NCBI RefSeq assembly: GCF_024172085.1
Contig: NZ_JAMZDZ010000001.1
Coordinates: 372,001 to 436,000, forward strand
Reading direction: 5' to 3'
Source of the DNA: Hamadaea flava
Lineage (GTDB): Bacteria; Actinomycetota; Actinomycetes; Mycobacteriales; Micromonosporaceae
DNA: 64,000 bases
Shown here: piece after piece, positions 16,224 through 24,001 of the stretch
Layout: each line of letters begins with the position of its first letter
How positions within the stretch are numbered: position 1 is the first letter of the stretch
Notes under the pieces: generated by a model
What the model was told of the DNA's origin: nothing
Databases searched by the model: none
What the model saw: only the letters and a program-made list of their open reading frames with translations
Program-made: the position numbers and the translations under genes

Positions 16224-18821
16224 GTGAGAAGATCCATCGCGATCGCCGGCGCCGCCCTCTTGATGGGCGGCGTTTTGCTCGGCACCGCGCCCGCGGGTGC
16301 GGCTCCGGGCGGATCGGCGTCCGCCGTCGCACGCGCCGACCAGGCGCTCTCGGAGCATAGGGCGGCTGCTGCGGCATCCGCGTCCGACGCGTTCAGCTCG
16401 TATCGGACGATCACGGACGCGAACGGCGCCTCGCACGTGCGCTACACGCGTACCTACAACGGGCTGCGGGTATACGGCGGCGACATCGTCGTGCACACCA
16501 GCCCCACCGGCGCGTACGCCGGAACCTCGGTCGGTCTGGCCTCGCCGCTGTCCATCGGCACCACGGCGAAGACCACCTCGGCCCAGGCCAAGGCGGTCGC
16601 CCGGCAGAACTTCCGCGGCACCATCACCAGCGTCGGCAGCTCCGAGCTGTTCGTCGACGCCACCTCCGGCACCGGCAAGCTGGCCTGGGAGACCGTCGTC
16701 TCGGGCTGGGGGCCGGACAAGCAGACCCCGTCGAAGCTGCACGTGATCAGTGACGCGGTAACCGGCGCGTACCTGGGCTCGTTCGACGAGATCGAGACCG
16801 TCTCCGGCACGGGCAACAGCATCTTCTCGGGCACGGTCACCGTGGACACCACGCTGTCGGGCAGCACCTACTCGATGGTGGACCCGTCGCACGGCAACGG
16901 TCGCACCTGCGACCTGAACAACGGGACGTCCACCTGTACCACGTTCACCGACACGGACAACGTGTGGGGCAACGGGACGAACTCGAACCGGCAGTCGGCC
17001 GGCGTCGACGCACACTACGGCGCGGCGCTGACGTTCGACTACTACAAGAACGTCCACGGCCGGAACGGCATCTTCGGCAACGGCACCGGCGTGCCGTCCC
17101 GCGTGCACTACGGCAGCAACTACGTGAACGCGTTCTGGGACGGCGCCCAGATGACCTACGGCGACGGTTCGGGCAACGCGAACCCGCTCGTGGCGATCGA
17201 CGTCGCCGGCCACGAGATGTCGCACGGCGTCACGGAGAACGTGGTCTCCGGCGGCCTGACCTACTCGGGCGAGTCCGGCGGGCTCAACGAGTCCACCAGC
17301 GACATCTTCGGCACCGCGGTCGAGTTCTCGGCCAACAACACCTCCGACCCCGGTGACTACCTCATCGGCGAGGAGATCAACATCAACGGCGACGGCAGCC
17401 CGCTGCGCTGGATGTACAACCCGACCCTCGACGGCGCGTCGCACGGCTGCTGGTCGACCAGCACCAACAGCGTCGACGTGCACTACTCGTCCGGCGTCGG
17501 CAACCACTTCTTCTTCAACCTCGCCGAGGGCACCGGCGCGACGCAGTGGGGCACCAGCCCGGTCTGCGGCAGCGCTCCCGCCGTCGTCGGCATCGGCCGG
17601 ACCAAGGCCGAGAAGATCTGGTTCCGCGCGCTCGACGTCTACTTCACGTCGAACACCCGGTACGTGAACACCACCACGCCGGCCAACACCTCGCGGGCGT
17701 ACACGCTCAGCGCCGCCACCGACCTCTACGGTCTGTGCAGCGCCGAGTACAAGGCCGTCCAGGCGGCGTGGACCGCGGTCAACGTGGCCGGCTCCGACGC
17801 GTCCTGCCCGGCGGGCAACGACTTCTCGATCGCCGCCACGCCGGCGGCGGGCTCGGTCAACCCGGGTGGCTCGCTGACCAGCACGATCAGCACCACGCTC
17901 ACCAACGGCTCGGTCCAGACGATCAACCTGACCGCCACGGGCCTGCCGAGCGGGGCGACCGCCACGTTCAGCCCGACCTCGGTCACCACGGGCGGCTCGT
18001 CCACGCTGACCATCGCCACCGCGGCGAGCACTCCGGCCGGCACCTACCCCGTCACCGTGACAGGCACGGGCACCGGATCGACCCGCTCGACCTCCTACAT
18101 GCTGACGGTCAACGGCCCGCCCGGGTGCTCGCAGACCAACGCGACCGACGTGACGGTCCCGGACAACACCACGGTGGAGTCCCTGATCACGATCTCGGGT
18201 TGCGCCGGTAACGCCGGTGCCGGGTCCACCGTCGAGGTGCACATCGTGCACACCTACATCGGTGACCTCGTCGTGTCCCTCGTCGCCCCGGACGGCACCG
18301 TCTACACGCTGTCCAACCGGGCCGGCGGCTCGACCGACAACATCGACACCACCTACACCGTGAACCTGTCCAGCGAGGTCGCCAACGGAACCTGGCGGCT
18401 GCGCGTACAGGACGCCGCCAGCGCTGACACCGGCTACATCAACAGCTGGACGCTCAACCTGGCCGGGTCGACGCCACCCGCGTGCAGCGGCACCAACGGC
18501 ACTGACGTCACCATCCCCGACAACACCACGGTGAACAGTGCGATCACCATCGCCGGCTGCACCGGCAACGCCAGCTCGACCTCCACCGTCGAGGTGCACA
18601 TCGTGCACACCTACGTCGGTGACCTCGTGGTCTCGCTGGTCGCGCCGGACGGCTCGGTCTACGCCCTGCGCAACCGGACGGGCGGTTCGGCCGACAACAT
18701 CGACCAGACCTTCACCGTCAACCTGTCCACCGAGGTACGCAACGGCACCTGGAACCTGCGCGTCCAGGACGCCGCCAGCGCCGACACCGGCTACATCAAC
18801 AGCTGGACGCTCACGCTCTAG
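16224..18821 (+). CDS. Secreted M4 (thermolysin-like) metalloprotease with Ig-like and two P domains
   Basis: 865 residues; GTG start with GGGAGG 7 bases upstream. Signal peptide about 1-28, FTP-type propeptide to about 185, then the M4 catalytic domain with HEMSHGVTE (His330, Glu331, His334) and GGLNESTSDIFG (third zinc ligand Glu). A Ser/Thr-rich Ig-like domain (about 530-630) and two proprotein-convertase P domains (about 633-750 and 753-865) follow. The P domains are near-duplicates of each other (VEVHIVHTY and NINSW-type ends recur as GYINSWTL). Role: extracellular protein degradation. Partner: the divergent emfourin-like lipoprotein. Confidence 0.93.
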   Translation: MRRSIAIAGAALLMGGVLLGTAPAGAAPGGSASAVARADQALSEHRAAAAASASDAFSSYRTITDANGASHVRYTRTYNGLRVYGGDIVVHTSPTGAYAGTSVGLASPLSIGTTAKTTSAQAKAVARQNFRGTITSVGSSELFVDATSGTGKLAWETVVSGWGPDKQTPSKLHVISDAVTGAYLGSFDEIETVSGTGNSIFSGTVTVDTTLSGSTYSMVDPSHGNGRTCDLNNGTSTCTTFTDTDNVWGNGTNSNRQSAGVDAHYGAALTFDYYKNVHGRNGIFGNGTGVPSRVHYGSNYVNAFWDGAQMTYGDGSGNANPLVAIDVAGHEMSHGVTENVVSGGLTYSGESGGLNESTSDIFGTAVEFSANNTSDPGDYLIGEEININGDGSPLRWMYNPTLDGASHGCWSTSTNSVDVHYSSGVGNHFFFNLAEGTGATQWGTSPVCGSAPAVVGIGRTKAEKIWFRALDVYFTSNTRYVNTTTPANTSRAYTLSAATDLYGLCSAEYKAVQAAWTAVNVAGSDASCPAGNDFSIAATPAAGSVNPGGSLTSTISTTLTNGSVQTINLTATGLPSGATATFSPTSVTTGGSSTLTIATAASTPAGTYPVTVTGTGTGSTRSTSYMLTVNGPPGCSQTNATDVTVPDNTTVESLITISGCAGNAGAGSTVEVHIVHTYIGDLVVSLVAPDGTVYTLSNRAGGSTDNIDTTYTVNLSSEVANGTWRLRVQDAASADTGYINSWTLNLAGSTPPACSGTNGTDVTIPDNTTVNSAITIAGCTGNASSTSTVEVHIVHTYVGDLVVSLVAPDGSVYALRNRTGGSADNIDQTFTVNLSTEVRNGTWNLRVQDAASADTGYINSWTLTL

Positions 18822-18856
18822 CTGACGCTGTAACCAAGTGACACCGAAGTGACACC

Positions 18857-18891
18857 GAAGCGGCGTCGGTCCCCGTGACCGGCGCCGCTTC
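18857..18891 (+). terminator. Strong hairpin terminator after the M4 protease
   Basis: 15-bp stem (18857-18871 with 18877-18891) with one T-G wobble and a 5-base loop, 36 bases past the stop codon. It is preceded by an 11-bp tandem repeat GTGACACCGAA (18838-18859). No T-run. Confidence 0.7.
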
Positions 18892-19292
18892 CACGCCCGC
18901 AGCGCTCGCAACGGCGTACGGCGCACCCGTAGCTGGCCTGCGTGTCGACGTCGGCGAAGACCGCGACCGCCCGCGGGGCCTGGTCCTGACGCTGCGCCGC
19001 CAGGGCTCGTTCGCGCTGGCCCTGCCCGACTTTCCACGGGCAGATGAGCCGTTCCCTCGGCGCCGACCAGCTGCCAGAGCGCCGTGCGCCCTTGGTGCGC
19101 GATCTCTAGCCGGTTCGCAAGATCATGCGCCGAAGGTTTGCGTTCAGGGGGCGTTTCGCGCATACGGCTCGCGCACGATCACGAAATCGGGTGCGAAATC
19201 GCAGACGGCGGGCGCACTACGACATCTGTCTCTTGTGGACTTTCGGAATTGGATCGTGGCACATTTTCGTGACCTTGACCCCCTGGAAGGTG
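18892..19292. other. Long gap before the HNH gene, no clear gene
   Basis: About 400 bases between the M4 terminator and the LexA-like box. On the - strand, 19163 back to about 19030 reads as a peptide-like stretch (LANRLEIAHQGRTALWQLVG) with weaker codon bias; it could be a gene remnant but has no family match I recognise. Bases 19094-19123 form the left copy of the direct repeat bounding the HNH element. The 3' part (about 19170-19290) is less GC-rich than its surroundings, as expected of a promoter region. Confidence 0.4.
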
Positions 19293-19308
19293 TCGGACGA
19301 CTGTTCTA
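19293..19308. promoter_or_regulatory. LexA (SOS)-like box upstream of HNH gene
   Basis: TCGGACGACTGTTCTA matches the actinobacterial SOS box TCGAAC-RNNY-GTTCGA at 14 of 16 positions. It overlaps the candidate -10 TAACGT (19307-19312), which ends 7 bases before the GTG start, so LexA binding would block transcription. 13E12-family genes are known to carry SOS boxes in Mycobacterium tuberculosis. Confidence 0.65.
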
Positions 19309-19319
19309 ACGTTGACTCT

Positions 19320-20774
19320 GTGAACGGGGTGTTGGCGCAGGTCGAGGCGGATGTCGCCGAGCTGATCGCCGGTCCCCTGTGGACACTTTCGGACGCCGAG
19401 ATCACCGACGAAGTCCGCCGAGTCCACACCGCGATCCAAGCCTTGTCGGGCCGGTTCCTGGCGTTGATCGGCACCGCCGACAGCCGCGAGATCCCCCACA
19501 ACGCCGGTGCGACCGGCACCGCAAACTGGCTGACCTACCTCCTGGCCATGCGGCACAAGGATGCTGTCGGTTGGACGAAGCTGGCCAAGCTCTTGCCGGA
19601 GACGCCGGTGGTCGAGCAAGCATTGGCGGCCGGGCAAGTCACCGTCGACCAGGCGCGCGTCATCGCCAAAACGGTGCACGACCTGCCGTCGGCCGTCGGC
19701 GATGCGGGTAAGGCGAAAGCCGCTGACGTGTTGACGAAGCTTGCCGCCGACGACCGGCTGCGGCCGGAGACGCTGGAGAACCACCGGTCGCAGATCCTGG
19801 AACTGGTCGCACCCGAGATCGCCGAGGAGCGCCTGCGCCGCGATCTAGAACGCGCCGAACGGTCGGCCTACGACCGGCGCGACTTCACCCTCATCCCTTA
19901 CGGCGAAGGCGAATACCGGATCCGCGGTGTCTTCGATGCCGAGATGGCGGCGATCGTGCGGACCGCATTGGACCCGCTGTCCGGGCCACGCAAGCCCGCA
20001 CCAACCGCCGCCGCCAGGCTCGCCGGCGCTGCGGACGCAGCAGGCAGCTTCAGGATGGCAGCCTGTGCGGATGCGAGCTGCGCGGGTGCGGGTGCGAGCT
20101 GCGCGGGCGCGTGCGCGGATGCGAGCTGCGCGGGCGCGGGACGTGGTACTGAAGCGGCAGATGGCGGCCGCGTTGCGGCTCGGGTGCTGCCAGGGGAACC
20201 GGATCTGCGCTCGGCCGGCGCCCGCAGGGCTGATGCGCTGGTCGAGGTGTGCCAGCGGATCATCAATGCCGGTGAGCTGCCCGATAACGGCGGCGAGAAA
20301 CCGCACCTGACGATCACCCTGCCCTGGGATGCCCTCCAAGCCAAGGTCGGCGCAGGACTGCTCGACACCGGCGACCTACTCACCCCAGAAACCGTCCGAA
20401 GACTCGCCTGCGACGCGATGATCATCCCCGCAGTGCTCGGCGGCGACGGCCAAGTCCTCGACGTCGGCCGCGCCCGACGCCTCATCGACGGCCCACTCCG
20501 CCGCGCACTCGTACTGCGAGACAAGGGCTGCGCCTTCCCAGGCTGCGACCGGCCACCCCAGTGGTGCCACGGCCACCACATCCGATCATGGGCAGACGGC
20601 GGCGACACCTGCCTCGCCAACAGCGTTCTACTCTGCGGGTTCCACCATCGCGAAATCCACCACGGGCACTGGGAAGTCCGCATGCGACCGGACGGCTTCC
20701 CCGAATTCCTGCCACCCGCCTTCGTCGACCCGCAGCGGCGAGCAGTCCGCAACAGCCTCCACCGCAGATGCTGA
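19320..20774 (+). CDS. DUF222 / HNH endonuclease protein (13E12 repeat family)
   Basis: 484 residues from the GTG at 19320. Residues about 1-245 are the helical DUF222 domain (LVAPEIAEERLRRDLERAER, YRIRGVFDAEMAAIVRTALD). A Cys/Ala/Ser/Gly-rich low-complexity insert (about 247-285, repeated ASCAGA) follows, then the HNH domain with CAFPGCDRPPQWCHGHHI and NSVLLCGFHHREIHHG providing zinc-binding Cys pairs and the His-Asn-His site. Predicted nuclease, biological role unknown. The start is fixed by TAACGT 7 bases upstream and by alignment to the family; in-frame sequence back to 19125 is not coding-like. Confidence 0.85.
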   Translation: MNGVLAQVEADVAELIAGPLWTLSDAEITDEVRRVHTAIQALSGRFLALIGTADSREIPHNAGATGTANWLTYLLAMRHKDAVGWTKLAKLLPETPVVEQALAAGQVTVDQARVIAKTVHDLPSAVGDAGKAKAADVLTKLAADDRLRPETLENHRSQILELVAPEIAEERLRRDLERAERSAYDRRDFTLIPYGEGEYRIRGVFDAEMAAIVRTALDPLSGPRKPAPTAAARLAGAADAAGSFRMAACADASCAGAGASCAGACADASCAGAGRGTEAADGGRVAARVLPGEPDLRSAGARRADALVEVCQRIINAGELPDNGGEKPHLTITLPWDALQAKVGAGLLDTGDLLTPETVRRLACDAMIIPAVLGGDGQVLDVGRARRLIDGPLRRALVLRDKGCAFPGCDRPPQWCHGHHIRSWADGGDTCLANSVLLCGFHHREIHHGHWEVRMRPDGFPEFLPPAFVDPQRRAVRNSLHRRC

Positions 20775-20855
20775 GCGGCTCGACGTGTACGCCCGCGGTG
20801 CGCGTTTTCTAGCCGATTCGCAGATGGCGGGCACCGTCATGGACAGCGCAGCTGG

Positions 20856-21341
20856 TCAGATGCGGTGGTAGCTCCAGCCGACCATTTCGCCCTCGTGGTA
20901 CGGCATGACGCCGTGGAACTGGCGCGGATCGTCGTCCAGCACCATCGGCAGCCACTCGTGATCGCTCGCCCACATCGGGAGGCTGCGAATCGCGTCAAGG
21001 CCGACCCATTCGAGGGTGCCCTCGTCCGGCCCGTCGTGCAGTTCTCCGGTGTACGCGTCGACGCGGAAGACGAAGCCGAGCCAGTCCTCGCCCTGCTTGC
21101 CGAAGCCCGGCCACAGCACCGTGCCGCGCAGCGTCAACTCCTCGGCGATCAGGCCGGACTCCTCCTTGATCTCCCGGCGTACGCCGGTGACGACGTCCTC
21201 GGAGCGCTCGACCTTGCCGCCGAGCCCGACGTACTTGCCGAGGTGCAGGTCGCCGGGTCGCTTGTTCCGGTGCAGCATCAGCACCTGCCGCCGATCCGGG
21301 GAGAGCACGTACGCCAGGGTGGCCAGCACCGGAGTCACCAT
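20856..21341 (-). CDS. NUDIX hydrolase (MutT/8-oxo-dGTP-diphosphatase-like)
   Basis: 161 residues. The NUDIX box reads GLGGKVERSEDVVTGVRREIKEESG, given here as GKVERSED and REIKEESG, which is the canonical G-x5-E-x7-R-E-U-x-E-E-x-G-U. The start YVLSPDRRQVLMLHRNKRPG and end resemble MTH1/MutT-like sanitising enzymes that hydrolyse oxidised nucleotides. The ATG at 21341 has TAGGGT ending 7 bases upstream on the same strand and a weak CAGGA, so either leaderless or short-leader initiation. It diverges from the 21397 gene. Confidence 0.88.
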   Translation of the reverse strand: MVTPVLATLAYVLSPDRRQVLMLHRNKRPGDLHLGKYVGLGGKVERSEDVVTGVRREIKEESGLIAEELTLRGTVLWPGFGKQGEDWLGFVFRVDAYTGELHDGPDEGTLEWVGLDAIRSLPMWASDHEWLPMVLDDDPRQFHGVMPYHEGEMVGWSYHRI

Positions 21342-21396
21342 GTCCTGAACCCTATCGTCCGGCGGAATCGTCAGACCTACGCGGCACGATGGCGGG

Positions 21397-22020
21397 GTGC
21401 CGTTGCAGAACCGGGTCGATCCGACCGGAGACATCGTCCGCGATCCGGGGCGGGGGTTGTTCACCGGCAATCGCGGCTGCCTGCATGGGGCCGATCGGGA
21501 GTTGGGCGGGTCGCGGTGGCGGTCGAAACTCTGGATCTGCTGCGTGCTGGACTGGCGGGGCCGGCAACGTGACGTGATGCCGCCCGGTCGTTGGACGGCG
21601 TTGTTCTTCCTCGACGAGGCGACGGCGTTCGCCGCCGGGCATCGGCCTTGTGCGTACTGCCGGCGCCGGGATTTCCTGGCGTACGCCGAAGCCTGGCGTT
21701 GTGCGTACCAGTTGGGGGAAAGGCCGAGGGCGGCGGAGATGGACGCGCGCCTGCACGCTGAGCGGGTCGATCCGCGGAGTCGGCGGCAGCGCACGGGCCG
21801 CGCGTTGTTCGCGGACCTGCCGGACGGCGCGATGATCGGCCTGGGCGGGCCGGCGCTCAAGCTGGGCGGGCTGGCGTTGCCGTGGTCCTTCGCGGGCTAT
21901 GGCGAGCCGGTCGCGGCCGGCGGCGAGGTCGAGGTGCTGACGCCGCCGTCAACCGTGGCGGTGCTGGCGGCGGGCTATCGCCCGGTGCTGCATCCGACCG
22001 CGCTCAGGCGAGTCCCTTGA
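21397..22020 (+). CDS. Conserved hypothetical protein with CxxC motif
   Basis: 207 residues from a GTG. I recognise the N-terminal pattern MPLQNRVDPTGDI, GLFTGNRGCLH as an uncharacterised protein found widely in bacteria, but no function is known to me. The middle has HRPCAYCRRRDF, a possible zinc-binding or redox CxxC, and the C-terminal part is beta-rich (VLTPPSTVAVLAAGYRPVLHP). No signal peptide or membrane segment. It diverges from the NUDIX gene over 55 bases and its last 17 bases overlap the 3' end of the DUF1992 gene. Confidence 0.75.
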   Translation: MPLQNRVDPTGDIVRDPGRGLFTGNRGCLHGADRELGGSRWRSKLWICCVLDWRGRQRDVMPPGRWTALFFLDEATAFAAGHRPCAYCRRRDFLAYAEAWRCAYQLGERPRAAEMDARLHAERVDPRSRRQRTGRALFADLPDGAMIGLGGPALKLGGLALPWSFAGYGEPVAAGGEVEVLTPPSTVAVLAAGYRPVLHPTALRRVP

Positions 22021-22393
22021 TCCGCCGCCAGTCGCGGACGATCTCGTCGACGTCGATCCGGGCGATCACCACCGGCGGGCCGTCGACCAGGCCGCGGTTG
22101 GCCTGCTCGATGCGCTTGTTGAGGTCGGCGACCAGCTGCCGGACGGTCTGCTCGGAGTTCTTCTTGATCGCCTCGTCCAGGATGTCTTCGGCGGCCTTGC
22201 GGATCTTCAGCGAGGTCGGCGCGAGCCCGCCGAGGTTCTCGCGGGCCACCATGGACTTGAGCCACCAGTCTTCGTCGTAGTGCTCGCCGGCGCCCGGGAT
22301 GGGCTTGCCGCTGCCCGGCAGGTCGTCGAAGTCGCCCCGCTCCCGGGCCTCCCGGATCTGCCGGTCGATGTGCGATTCGTACGGGCTCCCCAT
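22004..22393 (-). CDS. DUF1992 (DnaJ-homologue subfamily C member 28-like) protein
   Basis: 129 residues. The signature IDRQIREARERGDFDDLPGSGKPI is split here as IDRQIREARERG and DFDDLPGSGKPI, followed by NLGGLAPTSLKIRKAAEDI; this is DUF1992. In eukaryotes the domain occurs in DNAJC28; the bacterial role is unknown. The ATG at 22393 has TATCGT 6 bases upstream with no Shine-Dalgarno, consistent with leaderless initiation. It converges with the 21397 gene and diverges from the RNA methyltransferase. Confidence 0.9.
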   Translation of the reverse strand: MGSPYESHIDRQIREARERGDFDDLPGSGKPIPGAGEHYDEDWWLKSMVARENLGGLAPTSLKIRKAAEDILDEAIKKNSEQTVRQLVADLNKRIEQANRGLVDGPPVVIARIDVDEIVRDWRRIKGLA

Positions 22394-22456
22394 GATCCGA
22401 CGATACCCGGCGAGACCCGGCGTGATCGTCGCAGGTCGGCGCGGGATGATGGGCGC

Positions 22457-23260
22457 GTGCCGGATCTGCGCATCACCAGTCGCAACGCTCGCTTCCAGCA
22501 GTGGTCGGCGTTGCTGACCAATCGCACCAAACGCCATCGGGCGGGTGAGTTCCTCGTTCAGGGCGTACGCCCGATCAGCCAGGCCATCGAGCACGGCTGG
22601 GCGGTGCGCGCCCTCCTCTACGACCTGGACGTGCAGCTCTCGCACTGGGCCGCCGACCTGCTCGACACCGTACGCGCGCCGGCCGTCGCGATGGCCCCGG
22701 AGTTGCTGGCGGAGCTGGGCGGCAAGGAGGAGGACGCGCCCGAGCTGATCGCCGTCGTGGCGCAGCGGCCGGACGACTTCCGGCGGATTCGGCCGGCGCC
22801 TGGCCGCCCGGCGGTCGTCTTCGACCGTCCCACCAGTCCGGGGAACATCGGGACGCTGATCCGGTCGGCCGACGCGTTCGGCGCGGCCGGGGTCATCGTG
22901 ACCGGGCACGCCGCCGACCCGTACGACCCCAAGGCGGTGCGGGCCAGCACCGGTTCGTTCTTCGCGGTGCCGGTCGTGCGGGCGCCCTCGCATCGCGAGG
23001 TCCTCGACTGGGCGGCGGCCGGCTCGCTCGCGGTGGCGGGGACCGACGAGACCGGCGACGTCGACGTGGCCGAGTACGGCTTCCAGCAGCCCACGCTGCT
23101 CGTCGTCGGCAACGAGACCGCCGGGATGAGCGCCGGCTGGCGGGAGGCGTGCGACACCGTCCTCAGCATTCCGATGATCGGCGCGGCCAGTTCGCTCAAC
23201 GCGGCCACCGCCGGTTCCATCGCCCTGTACGAGGCGGCCCGCGCCCGGTCTCGTTCTTGA
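22457..23260 (+). CDS. TrmH/SpoU-family RNA 2'-O-methyltransferase
   Basis: 267 residues from a GTG. The C-terminal SPOUT domain shows the three family motifs: PTSPGNIGTLIRSADAFG, LLVVGNETAGMS and IPMIGAASSLNAATAGSIALYE, which form the trefoil knot that binds SAM. The N-terminal region (RHRAGEFLVQGVRPISQAIE) is the RNA-binding L30e-like substrate domain. It methylates ribose in rRNA or tRNA; the site is not predictable. GATGAT lies 6 bases before the GTG, so leaderless initiation is possible. The stop touches the SOS-type promoter of the next gene. Confidence 0.9.
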   Translation: MPDLRITSRNARFQQWSALLTNRTKRHRAGEFLVQGVRPISQAIEHGWAVRALLYDLDVQLSHWAADLLDTVRAPAVAMAPELLAELGGKEEDAPELIAVVAQRPDDFRRIRPAPGRPAVVFDRPTSPGNIGTLIRSADAFGAAGVIVTGHAADPYDPKAVRASTGSFFAVPVVRAPSHREVLDWAAAGSLAVAGTDETGDVDVAEYGFQQPTLLVVGNETAGMSAGWREACDTVLSIPMIGAASSLNAATAGSIALYEAARARSRS

Positions 23261-23292
23261 CGTGTTCGAACGACTGTTCGATAATGGTGGGC
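23257..23292 (+). promoter_or_regulatory. SOS promoter: consensus -35/-10 with perfect LexA box
   Basis: TTGACG (23257-23262), a 17-base spacer and GATAAT (23280-23285) form a near-consensus promoter. TCGAACGACTGTTCGA (23266-23281) fits the actinobacterial LexA box TCGAAC-RNNY-GTTCGA at every position and fills the spacer. The ATG follows the -10 by 7 bases, so the transcript is probably leaderless. Repression by LexA and induction by DNA damage are strongly implied. Confidence 0.85.
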
Positions 23293-23532
23293 ATGGAGCT
23301 GGTGGAGCACTGGTGGAACGGCGGTGCCGACGCGCATCGCGAGGACGTCATCGTGCGGCGCGGCCCGGAGGGCACCCACGAGGTGGAGCTGCGGGTCGGC
23401 GCTCGGTCGATCAAACGGGAATACCGGACGCGCGACGAGGCGAAGATCATCTCCGACGGCCTGCGGGCGGTCGGCGTCTGGCTGGACCTGACCCGGTTGC
23501 GCTCGTTCGCCGGGCAGGCCGTGGCGCGGTGA
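23293..23532 (+). CDS. Small SOS-controlled hypothetical protein
   Basis: 79 residues, soluble, no family I recognise. It begins MELVEHWWNGGADAHRED and contains the amphipathic RRGPEGTHEVELRVGARSIKREY, which suggests a small beta sheet followed by a helix (RDEAKIISDGLRAVG). The ATG at 23293 is chosen from the promoter and LexA box just upstream; it gives a leaderless mRNA. The stop overlaps the NUDIX start by 4 bases (GTGA), so both are made from one DNA-damage-inducible message. A role in damage tolerance is inference. Confidence 0.75.
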   Translation: MELVEHWWNGGADAHREDVIVRRGPEGTHEVELRVGARSIKREYRTRDEAKIISDGLRAVGVWLDLTRLRSFAGQAVAR

Positions 23533-23990
23533 CCCAGCACGCCGGGGCCGAACGGGAGCCCGCGATCATCGCCGTCCACGCCGTGCTCCGGCGCGGCGAT
23601 CAGGTGCTGCTCGGGCTGCGGCAGGGTACCGGCTGGTCCGACGGCCACTGGCATCTCCCGTCCGGCCACGTCGAACGGGAGTCGTCGCTGGCGGCCCTCG
23701 TCCGGGAGACCTGGGAGGAGCTGGGCGTCATCGTCGACCCGGCCGCGACCCGGCTCGTGCACGTCCTGCACTTCTGGGGCGCGCCGAGCCGGCTCAACCT
23801 GTTCTTCGAGGTCGGCGCGTGGGACGGCGAGCCCGTCAACGCCGAGCCCGACAAGTGCGCGGCCGTCGGCTGGTTCGACCTCGACCGGCTCCCGCCGATG
23901 ACGGTCGCCTACGCGGCGCAAGGGCTGGCCCGTTACCGCCAGGGCATCGCGTACAGCGACTTCGGATTCGCCCCGGAACGAGTCCGCTAA
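23529..23990 (+). CDS. NUDIX hydrolase, second gene of SOS operon
   Basis: 153 residues, GTG start overlapping the upstream stop. The NUDIX box is GHVERESSLAALVRETWEELGV (seen as GHVERESS and RETWEELGV). The surrounding sequence, HAVLRRGDQVLLGLRQGTGW and HFWGAPSRLNLFFEV, is typical of dinucleoside or nucleotide-sanitising NUDIX enzymes. Position behind a LexA box suggests clearance of damaged or modified nucleotides during SOS. The substrate is not determined by sequence. Confidence 0.88.
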   Translation: MTQHAGAEREPAIIAVHAVLRRGDQVLLGLRQGTGWSDGHWHLPSGHVERESSLAALVRETWEELGVIVDPAATRLVHVLHFWGAPSRLNLFFEVGAWDGEPVNAEPDKCAAVGWFDLDRLPPMTVAYAAQGLARYRQGIAYSDFGFAPERVR

Positions 23991-24001
23991 GCTGCTCGCC
24001 C

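Larger units (their letters stand above)
19094..20825 (+). mobile_element. Possible 13E12-type repeat element bounded by direct repeats
   Basis: Bases 19094-19123 and 20797-20825 are imperfect direct repeats: GGTGCGCG, a variable 4-mer, CTAGCCG, one variable base, TTCGCA and GAT align at 26 of 30 positions. They enclose the LexA-like box and the DUF222-HNH gene. In mycobacteria the related REP13E12 family is repetitive and serves as a prophage attachment site. Mobility here is inferred; a second copy elsewhere in the genome would be needed to show it. Confidence 0.5.

Noticed and set aside
16221-19163. 980-codon - strand frame opposite the M4 protease
   Set aside because: Repetitive Val/Gly/Arg translation with no motifs; the + strand has a full M4 protease.
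18875-19309. 144-codon + strand ORF before the HNH gene
   Set aside because: Starts inside the terminator hairpin, has no motif and covers the direct repeat and promoter region.
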